A model generated the notes under the pieces. It had not been told where the DNA came from. It ran no database searches and worked only from the letters and a program-made list of their open reading frames with translations. DNA of 49,886 bases from Streptococcus mitis (lineage in GTDB: Bacteria; Bacillota; Bacilli; Lactobacillales; Streptococcaceae), in NCBI RefSeq assembly GCF_005844455.1, contig NZ_SPGF01000008.1:1-49886 (forward strand), in the 5' to 3' direction. Positions 1 through 8,529 of this stretch are shown here, one piece after another. Within the stretch, counting starts at the first letter, position 1, and each line of letters begins with the position of its first letter. A program made the translations under genes and the position numbers.

Positions 1-2
1 AC

Positions 3-206
3 TACCTCAAGAAACAGTTATCTATTATTCGATCGAATCGAAAATATCCAAGAAAGATAAAGGCCCAATCGGTAGTTGATTTCATCTATAGAGTAACATA
101 TAGTAGATTGAAACAAGATGTGAACAAATCGATTAGGAAAGTCAAATTAATTTCTAGAAATATTTTAACAGCCATAACGTACTATTCTAGACTCAATCTA
201 CTATAA
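3..206 (+). CDS. 3' end of an unidentified gene, extended by a RUP insertion (partial)
   Basis: An open frame enters from the left edge and runs to a TAA at 204-206. The first 32 codons are basic (for example QLSIIRSNRKYPRKIKAQ) and match nothing I recognise. From position 99 the frame reads through a RUP repeat. Removing the repeat and one TA restores the sequence GTA ACA TAA, so the original stop codon lay at the insertion target and the last 35 codons are repeat-encoded. The gene start is outside the window. It could be a transposase tail or a small basic protein, and I cannot tell which. Confidence 0.35.
   Translation, partial: YLKKQLSIIRSNRKYPRKIKAQSVVDFIYRVTYSRLKQDVNKSIRKVKLISRNILTAITYYSRLNLL
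99..205 (+). repeat. RUP element, 107 bp
   Basis: This stretch starts with TATAGTAGATTGAAAC and ends with CTCAATCTACTATA, giving near-perfect terminal inverted repeats with a TA at each outer edge. Length and ends fit the RUP family of pneumococcus, thought to be mobilised in trans by an IS630-type transposase at TA targets. A copy of the same length lies in opposite orientation at 23900-24006. Confidence 0.88.
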
Positions 207-213
207 ATCTCAA

Positions 214-240
214 CAAATAGGGTGAAAAACCCTTTATTTG
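214..240. terminator. Hairpin between the left-edge gene and spxB
   Basis: CAAATA-GGGT and ACCC-TT-TATTTG form a hairpin with a GAAAA loop and a two-base bulge. It lies at the converging ends of the left-edge gene and spxB, so it may stop transcription from either side, but there is no strong T-run. The rest of 241-422 holds no gene that I can see. Confidence 0.4.
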
Positions 241-422
241 TCATGCAAAAAAATAGAAGATGTGATAGAGAATCACTTTGATGTTCTCAATCCTATCTCC
301 TATTCAAGTAGTTAGATCACTAACTTAATGACATTGGATTTCTCCGATCTTTTTTCGTTCCTCTCTATGCAAATCAAAGAATAAAATCTACAAGTTTTAC
401 ATTTGATTTTCGACGAGAGAAA

Positions 423-2198
423 TTATTTAATTGCGCGTGATTGCAAACCTTCTTCTTCCAAGAAGAGACGGAATGGTACGAGTTCTTCTGCTTCGTATTT
501 TTCCTTGAAGGCTTTGATTGCTTCTTCTGAGTGAAGTTTTGGATCCAATTCAAGTACTTCTACTGGAAGTGGACGGTGTTGAGTGATGCGTGCATCGATA
601 ACAACAGTTTTACCTTCTTTGTTCAATTTAACAGCTTCTGCAACAACTGCATCGATGTCTTCGATACGGTCAACTGTAAACCCAACAGCTCCTTGAGCTT
701 CAGCGATTTTCGCATAGTCAGCATTAGGGAAGTCACAACCAAACAAGTGTTTGTTTGTGTCTTCGTATTTGTCCTTGATGAAGGCATATTTACCATTTGA
801 GAAGACAACGTTGATAACTGGAAGGTCGTATTGAACGTTTGTGATAACGTCTGGGTAGCACATGTTGAATGCACCGTCACCCATGATGTTCCATACTTGG
901 CGATCTGGATTGTCTTTCTTAGCAGCGATACCACCAGGAAGGGCAATACCCATTGTCGCAAAGAGTGGAGATGTACGCCACATGTTCTTAGGTGTCATGT
1001 GAAGGTGACGAGTAGATGTTTGAGTAGTGTCACCTACGTCGATTGAGTAGATAGCGTCTTGATCAGCATGTTTGTTGATTGCATTGTAAACTTGATACAA
1101 TTGCAATTCACCCTCAGTTTTACCTTCGAGTTTGTTCATGTAATCACGCCAGTTTTGGTTATTCTTAACGTTTGCACGCCACCATGGAGTAGATTCAACT
1201 GGATTCACTTTGTCAAGGATTGCTTTCGCTGCTTGACCTGCATCACCAAGGATTGAAGCGTCTAGGGCATGACGTTTACCAAGTTTGTAAGGGTCGATAT
1301 CAACTTGGATGAATTTTTCAGTGTTCTTGAAGGCTTCGTAAACTTCAGCAAATGGGAAGTTTGAACCAAGGAAAAGAACTGTGTCTGCTTCAAAGACCAC
1401 TTCGTTGGCTGGTTTCCAACCAACACGGTAAGCAGAACCTGTCAAACCTTCATAGTTCCATTCAAAAGCTTCAAAGTTTTTACCAGTTGTGATGATTGGT
1501 GCTTTGATTTTACGTGACAATTCAGTAATCACTTCACCAGCTTTAACACCACCGTAACCAGCATAGATAACTGGACGTTCAGCATTGTTCAAGATTTCAA
1601 CAGCTTTGTCGATTTCAACTTCGTTCAAAGCAGGAGCGATAAATGAACGCTCGTATGAACCTGAACCGTAGTATGAGTTTTCGTCGATTTCTTGGAAACC
1701 GAAGTTTACTGGGATTTCAACAACAGCTGGACCTTTTTTAGAAACTGCAGCACGGCAAGCTTCGTCGATTACTTTTGGCAATTGCTCAGCGTAAGCTACA
1801 CGTTTGTTGTAGACAGCGATACCGTTGTACATTGGGTTTTGGTTAAGCTCTTGGAATGCATCCATGTTGAGTTCGTTAACTGGACGTGATCCAAGGATTG
1901 CTAGGAATGGAGTGTTATCCATAGCTGCATCGTAAACACCGTTAATCAAGTGAGTCGCACCTGGACCACCTGAACCAACTGCAACCCCGATTGAGCCGCC
2001 GAATTTAGCTTGCATAACAGCTGCAAGAGCACCTGTTTCTTCGTGGCGAACTTGCAAGAAGCGGATATCTTTGTCTTCAGCCAAAGCGTCCATCAATGAG
2101 CTGAGTGTTCCTGATGGGATACCGTAGATTGTGTCTACGCCCCATGTTTTCAATACATTAAGCATTGCTGCAGATGCAGTAATTTTCCCTTGAGTCAT
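423..2198 (-). CDS. spxB: Pyruvate oxidase SpxB
   Basis: This 591-aa enzyme converts pyruvate, phosphate and oxygen to acetyl phosphate, CO2 and hydrogen peroxide in the cytoplasm, using TPP and FAD. The sequence shows the three-domain TPP-enzyme layout. An N-terminal pyrimidine-binding domain carries [15 protein letters not shown] and the [10 protein letters not shown] glutamate motif. The middle FAD domain has [10 protein letters not shown]. The C-terminal TPP domain has [12 protein letters not shown] followed by [13 protein letters not shown], the metal-pyrophosphate motif. Length is normal for streptococcal SpxB and the gene is intact. The start has a good AAGGAG site 10-11 bases upstream. 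The upstream region carries cre-like sites that suggest CcpA control. It is monocistronic, following copA on the same strand. SpxB makes most of the peroxide in this group. Confidence 0.98.
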   Translation of the reverse strand: MTQGKITASAAMLNVLKTWGVDTIYGIPSGTLSSLMDALAEDKDIRFLQVRHEETGALAAVMQAKFGGSIGVAVGSGGPGATHLINGVYDAAMDNTPFLAILGSRPVNELNMDAFQELNQNPMYNGIAVYNKRVAYAEQLPKVIDEACRAAVSKKGPAVVEIPVNFGFQEIDENSYYGSGSYERSFIAPALNEVEIDKAVEILNNAERPVIYAGYGGVKAGEVITELSRKIKAPIITTGKNFEAFEWNYEGLTGSAYRVGWKPANEVVFEADTVLFLGSNFPFAEVYEAFKNTEKFIQVDIDPYKLGKRHALDASILGDAGQAAKAILDKVNPVESTPWWRANVKNNQNWRDYMNKLEGKTEGELQLYQVYNAINKHADQDAIYSIDVGDTTQTSTRHLHMTPKNMWRTSPLFATMGIALPGGIAAKKDNPDRQVWNIMGDGAFNMCYPDVITNVQYDLPVINVVFSNGKYAFIKDKYEDTNKHLFGCDFPNADYAKIAEAQGAVGFTVDRIEDIDAVVAEAVKLNKEGKTVVIDARITQHRPLPVEVLELDPKLHSEEAIKAFKEKYEAEELVPFRLFLEEEGLQSRAIK

Positions 2199-2234
2199 AA
2201 TGATAACTCTCCTTAAAAGTTAATTTGATGAACA

Positions 2235-2250
2235 ATAAAAGCGCTTTTAT
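2235..2250. promoter_or_regulatory. Perfect 16-bp palindrome in the spxB upstream region
   Basis: ATAAAAGCGCTTTTAT is a perfect palindrome 37 bases upstream of the spxB start codon. It has the GCGC core of LacI/GalR-family operators and resembles a cre box with mismatches at outer positions. Role as a CcpA or other repressor site is inferred. Confidence 0.5.
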
Positions 2251-2357
2251 ATGTTTTTTGAAAACGATTCAGTAAATTTACACTCCTAATTTATCACATT
2301 TACTTATAGTTTCATAAGAATGTGCTCAGAAACTTTCATTCTCTATTACAGTACAGA

Positions 2358-2372
2358 TTGAAAGCGTTTTCA
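2358..2372. promoter_or_regulatory. cre (CcpA) site upstream of spxB
   Basis: TTGAAAGCGTTTTCA matches the WTGNAANCGNWNNCW catabolite-response consensus at every fixed position. It lies 160 bases upstream of spxB, between it and the copA terminator, where CcpA could act on spxB. Confidence 0.7.
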
Positions 2373-2390
2373 GTCTCTGTTTTATAATAA

Positions 2391-2410
2391 AAAGCGAGCA
2401 AGCCCGCTTT
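2391..2410 (-). terminator. Terminator of the copper operon
   Basis: AAAGCGGGC-TTGCTCGCTTT read on the minus strand is a compact hairpin followed by a T-run, immediately after and overlapping the copA stop codon. Confidence 0.75.
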
Positions 2411-4653
2411 TAGTCTATTTTACTAAAATTTAGTAAGAGTGAACTGGTTAAAACAGATACAGAACTAAAGGCCATAGCTAGACCAGCCAGTTCTGGATTG
2501 AGAACGAGACCAATTCCTGAAAAGACTCCTGCTGCAATCGGAATTCCGATGACATTGTAGATAAAGGCCCAGAAGAGATTGAGCAGAATACGATTAAAGG
2601 TTTTCTTACTCATGTCAAAGGCACGAACCACTCCTAGGAGATTATTAGTTGTCAACACCAAATCTGCTGACTCGATAGCGATATCTGTTCCAGCCCCCAT
2701 GGCAATTCCCACATCTGCTACGCTGAGGGCAGGAGCATCATTAATCCCATCACCAACAAAGGCTACTTTGCCTGACTGTTGTAGTTTATGGATTTCATGA
2801 GCTTTTACTTCTGGCAAGACACCTGCAATAACCTCTTCAATTCCGATCTGATCGGCGATAGCACGCGCCACACCAGCATTATCTCCTGTCAGCATGACTG
2901 TTTTAAGACCACGTTTTTTTAACTGACTGATAGCTAGCTTGGCATTTTCCTTGGGAATATCTTGCAAAGCAAGCAATCCTTTGATTTGATTGTCAACAGC
3001 CAAGAACACAACTGTCTTAGCTTCTTTTTCCAGTTCTTCTAATTTTTCCTGATAAGCGCTAGAAATGGTCTTGCCATCCAACATTTTAGCATTTCCAAGA
3101 AGAACTTGATTCCCATTGATTTGCCCTGAAACACCTTTTCCGTGTAGGGCTTGGAAATTTTCAACAGTTTGAAACTCAAGCCCAGCCTCACTCGCTCGTT
3201 TCACAATGGCCTCAGCCAGTGGGTGTTGGGAAGCTTCTTCCAAGGATGCTGCCAATCCAAGCACCTCTGTCTCGTCGCCAATAATATCTGTGACCACTGG
3301 TTTTCCTTCCGTCAAAGTCCCGGTCTTATCAAAGACAATGGTTTGAACTTTCTGGATTTCCTGTAGAACCGTTCCATTTTTGAGAAGAACCCCCATCTTG
3401 GCACTGCGTCCTGTCCCTACCATAAGGGCTGTCGGTGTTGCAAGTCCCAAGGCACATGGGCAGGCGATAATCAAAACCGCCACTCCATAGAGAAGTGAGG
3501 ACACAAAACTGGCACCAAGCACGACTACACTATCCCTGAGCAAGACAAACCAGACCCAAAAGGTCACGATTCCTAAAATGACAACTGCTGGGACAAAAAT
3601 CCCTGAAATCTTATCCGTCAAATCCTGAATCGGTGCGCGACTGATCTGAGCTTTCTTCACAAAATCCACAATCTGCGCCAAGACAGTCTCTGAACCAACT
3701 TTTTCTGCTTTAAAAACAAGAGTTCCGCTGTTATTGATGGTTGAGCCAATGACAGTATCCCCCATTGTCTTGTCCACTGGCAGGCTCTCACCTGTCACCA
3801 TGGATTCGTCAATACTGGACACACCTTCCACTACGACACCATCAACTGCAATCTTCTCACCGGGACGCACCCGAATCAGGTCTCCTACCTTGACTTGTTC
3901 CAAAGGAACTTGAACATAGCTATCCTCACGCAAGACTTCTGCTGTTTTAGCCTGCAAGTCCAGCAATTTTTCCACAGCTTGGGAAGTATTTTTTCTCATT
4001 TTTTCCTCAAAAACGGCTCCCAAAAGAACGAAGAAGAGAATAAATCCAGCACTTTCAAAGTAAACAGGAAGACCAGTAAAGAGAGCAACGAGGCTATAGA
4101 AATAAGCCACTAGCGTTCCCAGCGCCACCAAGGTATCCATGTTGGCATTGTGCTTTTTAAAGCTAGCCCAAGCACTCTGGATATAAGGACCACCTGCCAC
4201 CAGCATAATCGGCGTTGTGGCTAGAAAGGTTCCCCAATGCATAACTTGGTGACTAATACTACCTGTCAACATTCCAATCATGAGAATCACAAGAGGCACA
4301 GTAAAGATACTGGTAATCCAAAAACGTTGCAAAAGTGACAAAGATTTTCGAGTCTTCTCAACGACTGTATAGCTTCCCTTTTGCATCTTCATGCCACAAG
4401 AAAATTCATGTTGGCCTAATTCTTGAGGTGTAAAACGAATTGTTTTCTCTTCGTCCACGCCGATTGGTTCCAAGATACCTTCTTCTTCAAACAGAATTTC
4501 CTTGTAACAGTTTGAAGGAGTTGCTCGATGAAAGGTAATCTCAGCTGGAATCCCTTTTTGAAGCTGTATATGAGCTGGATGGTAGCCTTTGTCTGCCGTG
4601 ATACGGATTTTTTGAACACCATTTTCAAGACTTGCTTTTACAATTTCAGTCAT
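2410..4653 (-). CDS. copA: Copper-exporting P1B-type ATPase CopA
   Basis: This 747-aa membrane pump exports Cu(I) with ATP. Residues 1-100 form a cupredoxin-like domain ending in [10 protein letters not shown], which resembles the preceding protein CupA and replaces the usual CxxC heavy-metal domain. Then come membrane helices, the TGES actuator motif, the copper-binding CPC in [16 protein letters not shown], the [11 protein letters not shown] phosphorylation site with its aspartate, an HPLAEAI nucleotide-binding motif, and [10 protein letters not shown]. All catalytic motifs are intact. The start has AGGAGA eight bases upstream. It is the last gene of copY-cupA-copA, nine bases after cupA, and should be induced by copper through loss of CopY repression. 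Confidence 0.97.
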   Translation of the reverse strand: MTEIVKASLENGVQKIRITADKGYHPAHIQLQKGIPAEITFHRATPSNCYKEILFEEEGILEPIGVDEEKTIRFTPQELGQHEFSCGMKMQKGSYTVVEKTRKSLSLLQRFWITSIFTVPLVILMIGMLTGSISHQVMHWGTFLATTPIMLVAGGPYIQSAWASFKKHNANMDTLVALGTLVAYFYSLVALFTGLPVYFESAGFILFFVLLGAVFEEKMRKNTSQAVEKLLDLQAKTAEVLREDSYVQVPLEQVKVGDLIRVRPGEKIAVDGVVVEGVSSIDESMVTGESLPVDKTMGDTVIGSTINNSGTLVFKAEKVGSETVLAQIVDFVKKAQISRAPIQDLTDKISGIFVPAVVILGIVTFWVWFVLLRDSVVVLGASFVSSLLYGVAVLIIACPCALGLATPTALMVGTGRSAKMGVLLKNGTVLQEIQKVQTIVFDKTGTLTEGKPVVTDIIGDETEVLGLAASLEEASQHPLAEAIVKRASEAGLEFQTVENFQALHGKGVSGQINGNQVLLGNAKMLDGKTISSAYQEKLEELEKEAKTVVFLAVDNQIKGLLALQDIPKENAKLAISQLKKRGLKTVMLTGDNAGVARAIADQIGIEEVIAGVLPEVKAHEIHKLQQSGKVAFVGDGINDAPALSVADVGIAMGAGTDIAIESADLVLTTNNLLGVVRAFDMSKKTFNRILLNLFWAFIYNVIGIPIAAGVFSGIGLVLNPELAGLAMAFSSVSVLTSSLLLNFSKID

Positions 4654-4662
4654 ATCATTCTC

Positions 4663-5034
4663 CTATTCTACAATCATCTTGCCGTGCATCATATTCATGC
4701 CACAAGAGAAACCATACTCTCCAGCCTGCTCAGGCGTGATTTCCACTACATACTCTTCACCCATTGGCAGGTCCGCATGTACACCAAAGTCTGGAAAAAC
4801 AATTTGATCTAAACATGGTGAAGGATCCTTACGGTCAAAGACAATGCGGGCTGGCACTGATTTCTTGAGAATAATCAACTCAGGCGTATAGCCCCCCATG
4901 ACCTCCACTCGAATCTCTTGATAGCCCTTTTTTTGTTGGGCCTTTTGTCCAGATTTTTCAGGCTTTTTGAAAAACCAGAACAAGATAAAGGCGATAAGGG
5001 CAATACAAATAATGGTTACAATACTATTTAACAT
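4663..5034 (-). CDS. cupA: Membrane-anchored copper chaperone CupA
   Basis: This 123-aa protein has one N-terminal membrane helix (about residues 4-20, ending in FFKKPEK), a short lysine/glutamine-rich linker, and a cupredoxin-type domain. The domain contains SPCLDQIVFPDF and a C-terminal FSCGMNMMHGKM cluster of Cys and Met, the copper ligands. Its fold matches the N-terminal domain of CopA next door, consistent with the known role of passing Cu(I) to CopA. It sits between copY and copA in the operon with short spacers. The gene appears intact, of normal length. Confidence 0.95.
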   Translation of the reverse strand: MLNSIVTIICIALIAFILFWFFKKPEKSGQKAQQKKGYQEIRVEVMGGYTPELIILKKSVPARIVFDRKDPSPCLDQIVFPDFGVHADLPMGEEYVVEITPEQAGEYGFSCGMNMMHGKMIVE

Positions 5035-5044
5035 GACGTCTCCT

Positions 5045-5440
5045 TTACATACAATTACATCTTACTTCTGTTACAGCACTTGATTTCTTCTTAGAAATCA
5101 CAGCTTCTAAGTCTTCCAAGTCAGCCAGAGTAAAATCACATTCATCAATCAAATCAGCCAACAAGTTCTTAATCCTACGAGAACAAACCTTATCTTTGAT
5201 ATCTTTAACAAGCAAGTCTCGACTTTGATCCAAAGTTAAAAGTGCTGAATAGACAAAGGACTTGCCTTCTTTTTTCCGAGTCAGACACTCTTTCTCAACC
5301 AGACGAGCCAAAAGAGTTTGAATGGTCGACTTGGACCAGTCGAATCGCTCCGCCAGAACCCTGATCAAATCTGTACTAGTCTGCTCCCCCTGCATCCAAA
5401 TAATCTTCATGACCTGCCATTCTGCATCTGAAATCTGCAT
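5045..5440 (-). CDS. copY: Copper-responsive repressor CopY
   Basis: This 131-aa BlaI/MecI-family winged-helix repressor has an N-terminal DNA-binding domain (MQISDAEWQVMKIIW, then DWSKSTIQTLLARLVEKECL) and a C-terminal dimerisation part ending in RCNCM. I see one CxC at the C terminus, where the classic enterococcal protein has two. I choose the ATG at 5440, giving the family's usual MQISDAEW start behind GGGGGTG. An upstream in-frame ATG would add ten residues, MTNVDFGGVI, encoded by the operator. It is first in the operon and represses its own promoter through the two cop sites at 5459-5510. Copper or zinc loading decides DNA release or binding in this family. Confidence 0.95.
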   Translation of the reverse strand: MQISDAEWQVMKIIWMQGEQTSTDLIRVLAERFDWSKSTIQTLLARLVEKECLTRKKEGKSFVYSALLTLDQSRDLLVKDIKDKVCSRRIKNLLADLIDECDFTLADLEDLEAVISKKKSSAVTEVRCNCM

Positions 5441-5458
5441 AATCACACCCCCAAAATC

Positions 5459-5510
5459 TACATTTGTCAATCACAATTATCAGTATACTCTCAAAATCTA
5501 TATTTGTCAA
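5459..5510 (-). promoter_or_regulatory. cop operon promoter with two CopY operators
   Basis: On the minus strand there is a -35 TTGACA (5505-5510), a 17-base spacer and a -10 TATACT (5482-5487). One CopY box, GACAAATGTA (5459-5468), lies just downstream of the -10. A second, weaker box, GACAAATATA (5499-5508), overlaps the -35. The consensus is KACANNTGTA. The paired layout lets CopY block both polymerase binding and escape. Confidence 0.85.
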
Positions 5511-5606
5511 TTATAAAAATCAAATTTTTATAATATATTGAATCTAAAATATAGTTAATTGAAACAAGAACAAGACAAAAGAGCCTCGTAAAAAGTATTG
5601 CAACTT

Positions 5607-5646
5607 GGTATAGTAGATTGAAATAAGATGTGAACAAATTAATTAG
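5607..5646. repeat. RUP end fragment joined to a BOX element
   Basis: TATAGTAGATTGAAATAAGA and the following TGTGAACAAAT match one RUP end. After about 40 bases the sequence switches directly into a BOX repeat, so the rest of the RUP is missing. A partial copy, ATAGTTAATTGAAACAAGA, lies just upstream near 5551. Together they mark a rearranged junction. Confidence 0.6.
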
Positions 5647-5815
5647 GAAGCTAGCCGCAGGTTGCTCAATGCACTGCTTTGAGGTTGTAGATAGAACTGA
5701 CGAAGTCAGCTCAAAACACTGTTTTGAGGTTGGGGATAGAACTGACGAAGTCAGTAACCATATATACGGTAAGGCGACGCTAACGTGGTTTGAAGAGATT
5801 TTCGAAGAGTATTAA
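5647..5815. repeat. BOX element
   Basis: The stretch begins AGGAAGCTAGCCGCAGGTTG and ends TTGAAGAGATTTTCGAAGAG. It contains two tandem copies of a segment with ACTGACGAAGTCAG, the stem of boxB/boxC. The right end, with AAGGCGACGC, is boxA. This matches the BOX repeats scattered in pneumococcal genomes, which form stable stem-loops. The 61-codon frame across it is repeat-encoded and not counted as a gene. Confidence 0.85.
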
Positions 5816-5824
5816 AACACAAGC

Positions 5825-5850
5825 AAAAACCTCCACATCAAGTGGAGGCA
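5825..5850 (-). terminator. Terminator of lctO
   Basis: CCTCCAC-TTGAT-GTGGAGG followed by TTTTTGC on the minus strand, ten bases beyond the lctO stop. It is a typical intrinsic terminator with a 7-bp GC-rich stem. Confidence 0.88.
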
Positions 5851-5860
5851 AGCTGTTTTA

Positions 5861-6996
5861 TCAATACAATTTTAAGTCACGTGGGTCAACTGGGAGGGTT
5901 GGGTTGTATGGGTTGTGACGAAGTTTGAAGTGTTTGACATCCTCAATAGTCTGAGTTCCAGACAACTGCATGACTGTCTTCAATTCTGCATTCAAGTGTT
6001 CAAAGACTTGACGCACACCAACACTACCGCCGAGAGCCAAGCCATAGATAACCGGGCGACCAATAGCTACCAAGTCTGCTCCTGAAGCCAAGGCTTTAAA
6101 GACGTGTTGACCACGACGAATACCTGAGTCAAAGACAATTGGCACGCGTTTATCAACTGCTTCAGCTACTTCTTGAAGTGAGTCAAAGGCAGCTGGTCCA
6201 CCGTCGATTTGGCGGCCACCGTGATTGGTTACCCAGATACCAGAAGCTCCTGCAGCAAGCGAACGTTCAATGTCCTCACGGCATTGTGACCCCTTGACAT
6301 ACACAGGGAGTCCTGAGTATGCAGCGATAAATTCTACATCGCGTGGAGACAAGCGTTGTTTAGCTGACTTGTAAACAAAGTCCATTGATTTTCCAGCACC
6401 TTCTGCAGGTATTCTTCAACAATCGGCATGCCAACTGGGAAGACAAAACCATTACGCTTATCAACCTCACGATTGCCCCCTACAGTAGCATCTGCAGTCA
6501 AGACAATCGCTTTATAACCTTCAGCCTTCACACGGTCCATGATATGGCGGTTAATGCCATCATCTTTACTAAAGTAAAATTGGAACCAGTGAGGTGTCCC
6601 TTGAAGGGCTTCCGTAATTTCTGGAAGGTCTACAGTAGAGTAAGAGCTGGTTGTATAAAGAGACCCAAACTCATGCACACCACGCGCAGTAGCCACTTCA
6701 CCCTGTTCATTTGCCAATTTATGAGCTGCAACAGGCGCCATAATGATTGGTGAAGACAATTTTTCACCTGCAAATTCAATCTCTGTACTTGGATTTTCTA
6801 CATTGCAAAGCGTATGCGGAACGATGAGTTTGTGGTTAAAGGCACGGATATTCTCACGTAAAGTGAAAGTATCTTCTGCTCCACTGGCGATATAGCCAAA
6901 GGCTGCCTTAGGAATAACTTGTTGCGCCATTGGCTCCAAATCATAGGTATTGATGAAGTCTACATGACCTTCTGCATTGCTTGTTTTGTATGACAT
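5861..6996 (-). pseudogene. lctO: L-lactate oxidase LctO, broken by a one-base deletion
   Basis: LctO oxidises L-lactate to pyruvate with release of hydrogen peroxide, using FMN. The reading frame is split. An N-terminal part (start 6996, behind AAGGAGGG) covers about 197 native residues up to GMPIVEEYL and then ends out of frame at 6334. The C-terminal part resumes around 6400 with EGAGKSMDFVYK and contains the FMN/substrate motif SNHGGRQIDGG. The total span of 1136 bases is one short of 379 codons, the normal 378-aa length plus stop. The break lies in CTGCAG at 6403-6408: restoring one base to read CTG CCA GAA GGT GCT gives the continuous LPEGAGKSM expected. No other damage is seen, so the loss is recent or an assembly error. 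Confidence 0.9.
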
Positions 6997-7014
6997 AAAA
7001 CGCCCTCCTTAATA

Positions 7015-7028
7015 AGTAAGCGTTTACT
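7015..7028. promoter_or_regulatory. cre-like site upstream of lctO
   Basis: AGTAAGCGTTTACT fits the TGWAARCGYTWNCW consensus with one mismatch at the first base and is itself palindromic. It sits 19 bases upstream of the lctO start, between a likely -10 and the RBS, where CcpA would act as a roadblock. Confidence 0.65.
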
Positions 7029-7169
7029 TTGTATATTACAAAAATATCTTAACTCTTTTTTCAAAACTTTTCAAATATTTTGTTTGGAAATTTCAGAAAT
7101 TTTATGTCTATGATAAAAAATCCTTATCACGGCAATAAAAAATAGATATTATCCAAAGGAGCTTTTAAG

Positions 7170-7178
7170 TGCTACAAT
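7170..7178 (+). promoter_or_regulatory. Promoter of the amino acid ABC operon
   Basis: TGCTACAAT is an extended -10 (TG-N-TACAAT) about 33 bases upstream of the first permease start. I see no clear -35. The remaining gap 7030-7169 shows no gene. Confidence 0.45.
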
Positions 7179-7211
7179 AACTGTATTATTTCTAGATGGG
7201 AGGTTCTATTT

Positions 7212-7892
7212 TTGGATTGGTCCATTGTTGAACAATATCTACCACTATATCAAAAGGCATTTCTCCTAACCTTGCATATTGCTGTTTGGGGAATTTTGGG
7301 ATCCTTTCTGCTCGGCTTAATCGTTAGTATCATCCGGCATTACCGCATCCCTGTTTTGGCGCAAATAGCGACAGCCTACATCGAATTGTCACGCAACACG
7401 CCCCTTTTGATTCAACTCTTCTTTCTCTACTTCGGTCTTCCCCGAATAGGGATTGTCCTATCTTCGGAAGTCTGTGCTACTCTAGGACTGGTCTTTTTAG
7501 GAGGTTCCTATATGGCAGAATCTTTCCGAAGTGGGCTAGAAGCTGTCAGTCAAACACAGCATGAGATTGGATTAGCCATCGGTCTGACACCTATACAGGT
7601 CTTTCGCTATGTGGTTCTTCCGCAAGCAACAGCGGTGGTCCTACCCTCTTTTAGTGCCAATGTCATTTTCCTGATCAAGGAAACCTCTGTTTTCTCAGCA
7701 GTAGCTTTGGCCGACCTCATGTACGTTGCCAAGGACTTGATTGGGCTCTACTATGAGACAGACATCGCATTAGCCATGTTGGTAATTGCTTATCTGATCA
7801 TGCTACTACCTATCTCACTGGTCTTTAGCTGGATAGAAAGGAGGCTCCGCCATGCAGGATTCGGGAATCCAAGTACTCTTTCAGGGAAATAA
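7212..7892 (+). CDS. Polar amino acid ABC importer, permease 1
   Basis: This 226-aa membrane protein belongs to the HisM/GlnP permease family. Several membrane helices are visible, and the conserved cytoplasmic EAA-type loop that docks on the ATPase reads EAVSQTQHEIGLAIGLTPIQVFRYVVLPQ in essence (family pattern EA-x3-G-x9-I-x-LP). It starts with TTG (TTG GAT TGG), eight bases after GGGAGG, because no ATG fits the family N terminus better. It is first in a four-gene operon and overlaps the next permease by 41 bases. Substrate is not decidable from sequence. Confidence 0.88.
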   Translation: MDWSIVEQYLPLYQKAFLLTLHIAVWGILGSFLLGLIVSIIRHYRIPVLAQIATAYIELSRNTPLLIQLFFLYFGLPRIGIVLSSEVCATLGLVFLGGSYMAESFRSGLEAVSQTQHEIGLAIGLTPIQVFRYVVLPQATAVVLPSFSANVIFLIKETSVFSAVALADLMYVAKDLIGLYYETDIALAMLVIAYLIMLLPISLVFSWIERRLRHAGFGNPSTLSGK

Positions 7893-8529
7893 TCTCCTGC
7901 GGATTTTACAAGGACTGGGCATTACGATTGGGATTTCTGTCCTGTCTGTCCTCTTATCCATGATATTCGGAACAGTCATGGGAATCATCATGACCTCCCA
8001 TTCTAGAATCGTGCGATTTTTAACACGATTGTATCTGGAATTTATTCGTATCATGCCCCAGCTGGTGCTACTTTTCATCATTTATTTCGGCCTAGCTCGA
8101 AACTTTAATATCAATATCTCTGGAGAGACTTCGGCTATTATCGTTTTTACCCTCTGGGGAACAGCTGAAATGGGGGATTTGGTACGTGGAGCTATCACTT
8201 CCCTCCCTAAACATCAGTTTGAAAGCGGACAGGCGCTTGGCTTGACCAATGTTCAACTTTACTACCACATCATCATCCCACAGGTCTTGAGAAGACTGCT
8301 ACCGCAGGCTATCAATCTTGTCACTCGGATGATCAAAACAACTTCCTTGGTCGTGTTGATTGGGGTTGTTGAAGTGACCAAGGTTGGACAACAAATCATC
8401 GATAGCAATCGCCTGACTATCCCAACTGCTTCCTTTTGGATTTATGGAACCATTCTAGTCTTGTATTTCGCAGTCTGCTTCCCTATTTCCAAACTATCCA
8501 CTCACTTAGAAAAACATTGGAGGAACTAA
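7852..8529 (+). CDS. Polar amino acid ABC importer, permease 2
   Basis: This 225-aa membrane permease belongs to the same family as its neighbour, so the pore is probably a heterodimer. The docking loop is visible around LPKHQFESGQALGLTNVQL, ending in IIPQ. The start lies inside the previous gene, 41 bases before its stop, and has its own strong AGGAGG seven bases upstream, so the overlap is likely real and translationally coupled. The ATPase gene follows directly after the stop codon. Confidence 0.88.
   Translation: MQDSGIQVLFQGNNLLRILQGLGITIGISVLSVLLSMIFGTVMGIIMTSHSRIVRFLTRLYLEFIRIMPQLVLLFIIYFGLARNFNINISGETSAIIVFTLWGTAEMGDLVRGAITSLPKHQFESGQALGLTNVQLYYHIIIPQVLRRLLPQAINLVTRMIKTTSLVVLIGVVEVTKVGQQIIDSNRLTIPTASFWIYGTILVLYFAVCFPISKLSTHLEKHWRN

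Noticed and set aside
5630..5815. 61-codon plus-strand frame
   Set aside because: It lies almost wholly in a RUP end and a BOX repeat, and its residues (for example DRTDEVS twice) are the translated repeat.
6334..6385. Re-initiation at the ATG 6385 to make a working C-terminal LctO
   Set aside because: There is no RBS before it, and the C-terminal half lacks the N-terminal part of the barrel, so function is unlikely.
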